Source: Winogradskyella sp. UBA3174
GTDB taxonomy: Bacteria > Bacteroidota > Bacteroidia > Flavobacteriales > Flavobacteriaceae
NCBI RefSeq assembly: GCF_002364335.1
Contig: NZ_DEXW01000064.1
Location: 96,642-115,933 of the forward strand
Direction: 5' to 3'
Length of the DNA stretch: 19,292 nucleotides
Shown: positions 14,218 through 19,292 of the stretch, in pieces
Position numbering within the stretch: the first letter of the stretch is position 1
Layout of the letters: each line of letters opens with the position of its first letter
The notes under the pieces: model-generated
The model's input: only the letters and a program-made list of their open reading frames with translations
Databases searched by the model: none
What the model was told of the DNA's origin: nothing
Program-made: the position numbers and the translations under genes

Positions 14218-15033
14218 AACTATAAGCCAAAGTATTGGCAAACTCTCCACAAAAAAAGCACTATAATATTTCGACTGATTTTTATTAGAGAATACTAAAA
14301 ACAATAGTGCTATAAACACAATTAGTAATGTTGAAACAATTGACGCACTAGAGAATTCATCTCTTAAGTATTCTAACATAAAAAATAGCATCAAAAGTAA
14401 AACACCGAGAATTTTAGTGCGCTTTAATCCTATTCTTTGAGGTATAGTTGCAAGCTTAAGGTTATCGTAATTTAAATCTCTTATTTCAAAAGGCAACATT
14501 AAAACAATAACAAAACAAAAACGTTGTACACTTGTTAAAATAACATCTGTATTTATAGTAACTTCATTTTCAACTAATGGTAAAATAACGGTTGTAAACA
14601 TCCAAACCAAAGCAATAACATAGACTTTTAAACCACCTATTTCTCTTAGATTTTGTTGCTCATCAAACAAATACTTTTTTGGAATAAAGGGGATTGCATA
14701 TAAAAACGTAACGATACCCAAACTACCAATATACAGAAGTGTTAAGAGTTTAAGTTGAAAAAGATAATAACACATTATTAGGAAGGCTAAAAGTGAAAAC
14801 ACCTGAATCACTTTTAACCATGAAGCAAGACTTCTATGATGAAATTTTGCAACACCAAAATACTTCACAAAATTATAGCCTGTAATAGAGGCAAAAAAAA
14901 CAAAGTAAAGTACATTCTTATCATAACTTAAATTATACTGAATAAGCGTTAACCATGTTAACGCAAACGCGCTTAATGCGACATGAATACTACTATTCAA
15001 ATAAAAATCAAATACACGTTTTAAAAACTTCAC
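14200..15033 (-). CDS. UbiA-like polytopic membrane protein, first Asp motif missing
   Basis: This 277-residue protein has about eight hydrophobic helices. The layout and two anchor regions resemble UbiA prenyltransferases: GYNFVKYF (52-59) where the first NxxxDxxxD motif would be, and EIRDLNYDNLKLATIPQRIG (183-202) corresponding to the second Asp-rich motif, with D186 and D190 retained. Only the asparagine of the first motif (N54) remains, and the two metal-binding aspartates are absent. It may therefore be catalytically altered or inactive, or use a different substrate. It is convergent with, and overlaps by 18 bases, the anti-sigma candidate gene. A minus-strand TATTTTTG box (15038-15045) lies immediately upstream. 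Confidence 0.65.
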   Translation of the reverse strand: MKFLKRVFDFYLNSSIHVALSAFALTWLTLIQYNLSYDKNVLYFVFFASITGYNFVKYFGVAKFHHRSLASWLKVIQVFSLLAFLIMCYYLFQLKLLTLLYIGSLGIVTFLYAIPFIPKKYLFDEQQNLREIGGLKVYVIALVWMFTTVILPLVENEVTINTDVILTSVQRFCFVIVLMLPFEIRDLNYDNLKLATIPQRIGLKRTKILGVLLLMLFFMLEYLRDEFSSASIVSTLLIVFIALLFLVFSNKNQSKYYSAFFVESLPILWLIVLQLFS

Positions 15034-15037
15034 ACTA

Positions 15038-15045
15038 CAAAAATA
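15038..15045 (-). promoter_or_regulatory. Possible promoter -7 box of UbiA-like gene
   Basis: On the minus strand it reads TATTTTTG (TAnnTTTG). It ends only 4 bases before the ATG, which would give a leaderless transcript. No -33 TTG is evident, so chance remains possible. Confidence 0.35.
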
Positions 15046-15119
15046 ATCATTGTGTTAATAAACTTACGTTTCGGTTAAAAACTTTAGTTTAAGTTAACAT
15101 AATAAAAAGGGTAAATGCT

Positions 15120-15127
15120 TATTTTTG
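15120..15127 (+). promoter_or_regulatory. Promoter -7 box for gcvP
   Basis: TATTTTTG followed by C is a perfect TAnnTTTG match, 28 bases upstream of the gcvP ATG, giving a leader of about 20 bases. A clear -33 TTG is not seen. The 122-base gap holds no recognisable glycine riboswitch. Confidence 0.55.
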
Positions 15128-15155
15128 CATATCTCAAAAAAAAAGCTAAAAAAGA

Positions 15156-18005
15156 ATGGATACTACCTCTTTTGCACTTAGACATATCGGCCCACGTCCT
15201 CATGAACAAAAAGCCATGTTAAACACTATTGGTGTTACTAGTATTGAACAACTAATATCAGAAACTATTCCTTCAGGTATTCGTCTTAAGGAAGATTTAG
15301 ATTTAGATCCTGCCATGAGTGAGCAGGAGTATTTAAATCATATTTATGAGTTGTCACAACACAATAAGGTTTTTAAATCTTATATAGGTTTAGGCTATCA
15401 CCCTTCTAATTTACCAGCAGTTATACAGCGAAATATTTTAGAAAACCCAGGATGGTATACAGCCTATACTCCCTACCAAGCAGAAATTGCCCAAGGACGT
15501 TTAGAAGCTTTATTAAATTTTCAAACCATGGTTACAGATTTAACTGGTATGGAAATAGCAAATGCTTCACTTTTAGATGAAAGTACCGCTGCTGCAGAGG
15601 CTATGAGTTTATTATTTGCTGTGAGAGAACGTGCTCAGAAAAAAGCAAATGTCAATAAATTTTTCGTTTCAGATTTAGTGCTACCTCAAACTATTTCACT
15701 TTTAGAAACTAGAGCAACACCAATAGGTATTGAACTCGTTATTGGTAATGAGGCGGAATTTAATCTTTCTGAAGAATTCTTCGGCGCTTTATTACAATAT
15801 CCTGGCAAAAATGGTCAGATAACTGATATAAAATCTTTTATAGAAAAGGCAAATGCCTCGAACATTAAAGTAGCAGTTGCAGCAGACATTTTAAGTCTTG
15901 TTAAACTTGAAGCTCCTGGTAAATTTGGTGCTGATGTTGTATTAGGCACAACACAACGTTTTGGCATACCAATGGGCTATGGCGGACCTCATGCTGCATA
16001 TTTCGCAACAAAAAAAGCTTATAAACGTGATTTACCTGGTCGTATTATAGGCGTAACCAGAGATACAGATGGCAATAGAGCTTTACGTATGGCTTTACAA
16101 ACGCGCGAACAACATATAAAACGTGATAGAGCAACGTCTAATATTTGTACTGCACAGGTTTTGTTAGCAGTAATGGCAGGTATGTATGCTGTATATCATG
16201 GCCCTAAAGGCTTAAGTTTTATAGCAAATAAAGTACAAAACACGACGTCTGCTCTTGCCAAGGCCTTAGAACATTTAGACTTAGAACAAACTAATTCTCA
16301 TTATTTCGATACGATACAGATAAAAGCAGATGCTGTTAACGTAAAATATGAAGCTGAAAAGAATGAAATAAACTTTCATTATCCAGATACCAATACCGTA
16401 ACTATTTCAATAAATGAAACTACTAATATTTCAGACTTAAATGAAATTATTTCAGTTTTTGAGACCGTTACTGGTAACTCAACAGATAAGATTACAAAAA
16501 TTGAAACAGCTGAAACTATTCCAAATCATTTAAAACGCCAATCAGAATTTTTAACTTTTGATGTGTTTAATTCATACCATTCTGAAACTGAATTAATGCG
16601 TTACATAAAACGTTTAGAGCGTAAGGATTTAGCTTTAAACCACTCTATGATTTCACTTGGTTCTTGTACTATGAAACTTAATGCTGCTTCAGAAATGCTA
16701 CCATTAAGTTGGAGTAGCTGGGGAAATATGCATCCTTTTGCACCTGTTAGACAAGCTACAGGGTATAAATTAATGCTAAATGCCTTAGAAAATCAATTAA
16801 CTGAAATTACAGGTTTTGCAGCGACGTCTTTACAACCAAATTCTGGTGCTCAAGGAGAGTTTGCAGGTCTAATGGTAATTAGAGCTTATCATGAATCTCG
16901 AGGTGATAATCACAGAAACATCTGTTTAATACCATCTTCTGCTCATGGCACAAATCCTGCAAGTGCAGTTATGGCTGGTATGAAAGTCGTAGTAACAAAA
17001 GCCTCTGAAGATGGAAATATTGATGTTGACGATTTAAGAGAAAAAGCAGAATTACATAAAGATAATCTTTCTGCCTTAATGATCACATATCCATCTACAC
17101 ATGGTGTTTTTGAATCTGCAATCAAAGAAATCACACAATTAATACACGATAATGGTGGCCAAGTTTATATGGATGGTGCTAATATGAATGCACAAGTAGG
17201 CTTAACAAATCCTGGAAATATTGGTGCAGATGTTTGTCACCTCAACTTACACAAAACCTTTGCCATTCCTCATGGAGGTGGTGGACCTGGTGTAGGTCCA
17301 ATTTGTGTTGCAAAACAACTAGTTCCTTTTTTACCTGGAAATCCAATTATTAAAACAGGAGGCCATCAAGCAATAACAGCAATTTCTGCTGCACCTTTTG
17401 GATCTTCATTGGCTTGTATCATTTCTTACGGCTATATAAAAATGTTAGGCGCTAAAGGTTTAAAAGAGTCTACTGAAGTAGCTATATTAAATGCAAACTA
17501 TATAAAAGAACGCTTAGAGGGCTACTACCCTACACTTTACACAGGTGAAAATGGTAGAGCTGCGCACGAAATGATTATTGATTGTCGTGATTTTAAAACT
17601 AATGGTATTGAAGTCTCTGACATCGCTAAACGTCTTATGGACTATGGCTTTCATGCACCAACAGTATCATTCCCAGTTGCAGGAACTATGATGATAGAGC
17701 CAACTGAAAGTGAAAGTAAATCAGAAATGGATCGTTTTTGTGATGCTATGATTTCTATACGAAAAGAAGTGGACTTGGCTTCTAAAGACGAGCCTAATAA
17801 CATATTAAAAAACGCACCTCATACTCTAGCGATGCTAACGTCTAATGACTGGTTATTTCCATACACGAGAGAAGAAGCTGCTTATCCTTTAGATTATGTA
17901 ATGGATAACAAATTTTGGCCTACCGTGAGACGAGTTGATGAAGCCTATGGAGATAGAAACTTAATGTGTACATGTGCTCCAATTGAAGAATATATGGAAG
18001 CTTAA
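15156..18005 (+). CDS. gcvP: Glycine dehydrogenase (decarboxylating), P protein
   Basis: The 949-residue product is the full-length single-chain P protein of the glycine cleavage system. It decarboxylates glycine and passes the aminomethyl group to the lipoyl arm of the H protein. Both halves are present: the N-terminal GcvPA-like part opens with FALRHIGPR, and the C-terminal GcvPB-like part carries the PLP lysine K700 in HLNLHKTFAIPHGGGGPG. The glycine-rich stretch, SLGSCTMKLNAASEM and SSAHGTNPASAVMAGM are also diagnostic. Length is close to the 957 of E. coli. The other system genes (gcvT, gcvH) are not in the window, so gcvP stands alone here, with its own promoter box and a strong terminator. 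Confidence 0.98.
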   Translation: MDTTSFALRHIGPRPHEQKAMLNTIGVTSIEQLISETIPSGIRLKEDLDLDPAMSEQEYLNHIYELSQHNKVFKSYIGLGYHPSNLPAVIQRNILENPGWYTAYTPYQAEIAQGRLEALLNFQTMVTDLTGMEIANASLLDESTAAAEAMSLLFAVRERAQKKANVNKFFVSDLVLPQTISLLETRATPIGIELVIGNEAEFNLSEEFFGALLQYPGKNGQITDIKSFIEKANASNIKVAVAADILSLVKLEAPGKFGADVVLGTTQRFGIPMGYGGPHAAYFATKKAYKRDLPGRIIGVTRDTDGNRALRMALQTREQHIKRDRATSNICTAQVLLAVMAGMYAVYHGPKGLSFIANKVQNTTSALAKALEHLDLEQTNSHYFDTIQIKADAVNVKYEAEKNEINFHYPDTNTVTISINETTNISDLNEIISVFETVTGNSTDKITKIETAETIPNHLKRQSEFLTFDVFNSYHSETELMRYIKRLERKDLALNHSMISLGSCTMKLNAASEMLPLSWSSWGNMHPFAPVRQATGYKLMLNALENQLTEITGFAATSLQPNSGAQGEFAGLMVIRAYHESRGDNHRNICLIPSSAHGTNPASAVMAGMKVVVTKASEDGNIDVDDLREKAELHKDNLSALMITYPSTHGVFESAIKEITQLIHDNGGQVYMDGANMNAQVGLTNPGNIGADVCHLNLHKTFAIPHGGGGPGVGPICVAKQLVPFLPGNPIIKTGGHQAITAISAAPFGSSLACIISYGYIKMLGAKGLKESTEVAILNANYIKERLEGYYPTLYTGENGRAAHEMIIDCRDFKTNGIEVSDIAKRLMDYGFHAPTVSFPVAGTMMIEPTESESKSEMDRFCDAMISIRKEVDLASKDEPNNILKNAPHTLAMLTSNDWLFPYTREEAAYPLDYVMDNKFWPTVRRVDEAYGDRNLMCTCAPIEEYMEA

Positions 18006-18024
18006 ATAATTTTAGAATAATTTT

Positions 18025-18053
18025 AAAAAGTGCTCAAAATGAGCACTTTTTTT
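18025..18053 (+). terminator. Intrinsic terminator after gcvP
   Basis: The 11-bp perfect stem AAAAAGTGCTC (18025-18035) pairs with GAGCACTTTTT (18041-18051) around loop AAAAT. It ends in a run of seven T, 20 bases after the gcvP stop. The A-run on the other arm allows bidirectional action. Confidence 0.92.
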
Positions 18054-18180
18054 GTGTTTTATTTAATTTTTTTAACAAATTTTAAGAATTCATAAAAAAT
18101 CACGTTTTTATAAGCCTAATCGAATAAAATTTATGTAATATTAAGTAGATTCGTAATAATAGAATTGAAATTAAATAACT

Positions 18181-19239
18181 ATGGGCATTAGAATTACAGG
18201 AACGGGAAGCTATATACCAAGTATTGTTGAAAAGAATGAAGATTTTTATAATCATGAATTTCTAAATGCAGATGGCTCTTCTATAAATAGCCCAAATGAG
18301 GTAATTGTAGAGAAATTTAAAGCTATTACTGGTATACAAGAAAGACGTTATGTAAAAAAAGAATTACTTAATTCTGATATAGCCTTTTATGCATCTCAAA
18401 AAGCTATAGAAGATGCTAAAATTGATAAAGAAAGCATCAACTATATTATATGTGCTCACAATTATGGTGACGTAAAACATAACACAGAGCAAAGTGATAC
18501 TGTACCAAGTATTGCATCGCGAGTTAAGCATTTATTGAAAATAGAAAACCCGAAGTGTGTTGGCTATGATTTACTGTTTGGATGTCCTGGATGGATTGAA
18601 GGGGTAATACAAGCGAAAGCGTTTATCGCTTCTGGCTTAGCTAAACGCTGTTTAGTTATAGGTACAGAAACATTATCTCGTGTCATAGACAAACATGATA
18701 GAGATTCGATGATATATAGTGATGGTGCTGGTGCTGTTATTGTTGAAGAAACAAATGAATCTGGAGGTATTATTGCACACGATACTGCAACATTTACTCT
18801 TGATGAGGCTCACTTTATTTATTTTGGAGAAACAAATCATCCTGAAATAACAGATCAAAGGCGCTATATTAAAATGTATGGTCGCAAGATTTATGAATTT
18901 GCAATCACACATGTGCCAATGGCTTTAAAAGCTTGTCTAGAAGAAAGTGGTTTTTCAATAAATGACGTTAAAAAAATCTTGATACATCAAGCCAATGAAA
19001 AAATGGATGAAGCTATCGTAAAACGTTTCTATAAACTCCATAATATGGAAATGCCAGATGGTATAATGCCAATGACCATAAACACACTTGGCAACTCTAG
19101 TGTAGCAACTATACCTACTTTATTTGATATGATACTAAAAGGAAAACTTAAAAATCAGTCTATTAATAAGGGGGATGTTATTATGTTTGCTAGTGTTGGT
19201 GCAGGCATGAATATTAATGCTATTGTATACAAACATTAA
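18181..19239 (+). CDS. Ketoacyl-ACP synthase III (FabH-like) family protein
   Basis: The 352-residue thiolase-fold enzyme has an intact FabH-type triad: Cys135 in LLFGCPGWIEG, His269 in ILIHQANEKM, and Asn305 in NTLGNSSVAT. It should condense an acyl-CoA-type starter with malonyl-ACP or a related acceptor. The length is above the ~317-330 of housekeeping FabH because of an insert near residues 20-48. It lacks fabD/fabG/acpP neighbours, so it may serve a specialised lipid or secondary pathway rather than general initiation of fatty-acid synthesis. The 127 bases upstream, after the gcvP terminator, show no recognisable promoter box. A possible minus-strand terminator follows. Confidence 0.9.
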   Translation: MGIRITGTGSYIPSIVEKNEDFYNHEFLNADGSSINSPNEVIVEKFKAITGIQERRYVKKELLNSDIAFYASQKAIEDAKIDKESINYIICAHNYGDVKHNTEQSDTVPSIASRVKHLLKIENPKCVGYDLLFGCPGWIEGVIQAKAFIASGLAKRCLVIGTETLSRVIDKHDRDSMIYSDGAGAVIVEETNESGGIIAHDTATFTLDEAHFIYFGETNHPEITDQRRYIKMYGRKIYEFAITHVPMALKACLEESGFSINDVKKILIHQANEKMDEAIVKRFYKLHNMEMPDGIMPMTINTLGNSSVATIPTLFDMILKGKLKNQSINKGDVIMFASVGAGMNINAIVYKH

Positions 19240-19240
19240 T

Positions 19241-19266
19241 AAAAAAGATTTCCGATGTTTCGGAAA
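19241..19266 (-). terminator. Probable terminator for a convergent gene beyond the window
   Basis: The stem TTTCCGA (19249-19255) and TCGGAAA (19260-19266) has loop TGTT. The A-run at 19241-19246 becomes a T-run after the hairpin on the minus strand, while the plus-strand side lacks a T-run. It therefore best terminates a minus-strand transcript coming from beyond base 19292, though it may also help stop the KAS III gene transcript. Confidence 0.6.
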
Positions 19267-19292
19267 ATTAATATGTACGACAAGACTTATCC

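Noticed and set aside
15034..15155. Glycine riboswitch upstream of gcvP
   Set aside because: The 122-base gap is very AT-rich, contains a promoter box 28 bases before the ATG and leaves no room for a tandem aptamer.
16943..17134. Small minus-strand frame within gcvP, similar to those at 10725-10940, 10995-11222 and 18673-18912
   Set aside because: All lie opposite well-supported coding sequence and show no motif of their own.
1..19292. Mobile elements, defence systems, CRISPR, tRNA or rRNA
   Set aside because: No transposase, integrase, toxin-antitoxin, Cas or nuclease gene, no regularly spaced repeat and no tRNA-like cloverleaf was found on either strand.

Overview
The window looks like chromosome from a marine-type Flavobacteriaceae member (Bacteroidetes). 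This rests on the AT-rich sequence, the absence of clear Shine-Dalgarno sites, several promoter boxes of the Bacteroidetes TAnnTTTG type, a hypoxanthine phosphoribosyltransferase fused to adenylate kinase, and a gene order (hpt-adk/obg facing purK-purE) familiar from that family. I cannot name the genus from sequence alone. Protein genes fill the window and no intergenic gap exceeds about 190 bases. I saw no tRNA, rRNA, CRISPR array, insertion sequence or phage gene.

Left part, minus strand (28-5662). Reading in the direction of transcription, the genes are: the Hpt-Adk fusion, a tiny PLDc_N-type membrane protein, the ribosome-assembly GTPase Obg, a six-helix voltage-gated K+ channel, a DUF4136-type lipoprotein, an exported DinB-fold protein and a DoxX-type membrane protein with an extra C-terminal domain. 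The first four are close-packed and probably share a promoter at 5684-5691. Facing them on the plus strand are purK and purE, which catalyse two consecutive steps of de novo IMP synthesis. The gap at 5663-5828 therefore separates purine salvage and nucleotide balancing from purine synthesis.

Middle (7652-10492). An M3-family metallopeptidase is followed 27 bases later by a membrane-anchored protein that carries the metal-ligand pattern of MepA/LAS peptidases.

Accessory-looking cluster (10488-14217). A GbsR/MarR-type regulator is followed by a four-helix membrane protein, a class I methyltransferase, a TIGR01777-type SDR protein, an ECF sigma factor and an 83-residue zinc-type anti-sigma candidate. 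The inverted repeat AAACTTTCA-N8-TGAAAGTTT occurs just upstream of the regulator, inside a perfect 32-bp palindrome, and again just upstream of the membrane-protein operon. This is the best candidate here for an uncharacterised regulatory circuit: the regulator probably controls both itself and the adjacent methyltransferase/SDR operon through this operator. The sigma/anti-sigma pair has its own candidate promoter.

Right part (14200-19239). A UbiA-like membrane protein lacking the first Asp-rich motif overlaps the anti-sigma gene tail to tail. It is followed by gcvP (glycine cleavage P protein), which ends in a clear intrinsic terminator, and by a stand-alone ketoacyl-ACP synthase III-family gene. 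A hairpin with its T-run on the minus strand suggests that a convergent gene lies just beyond the window.
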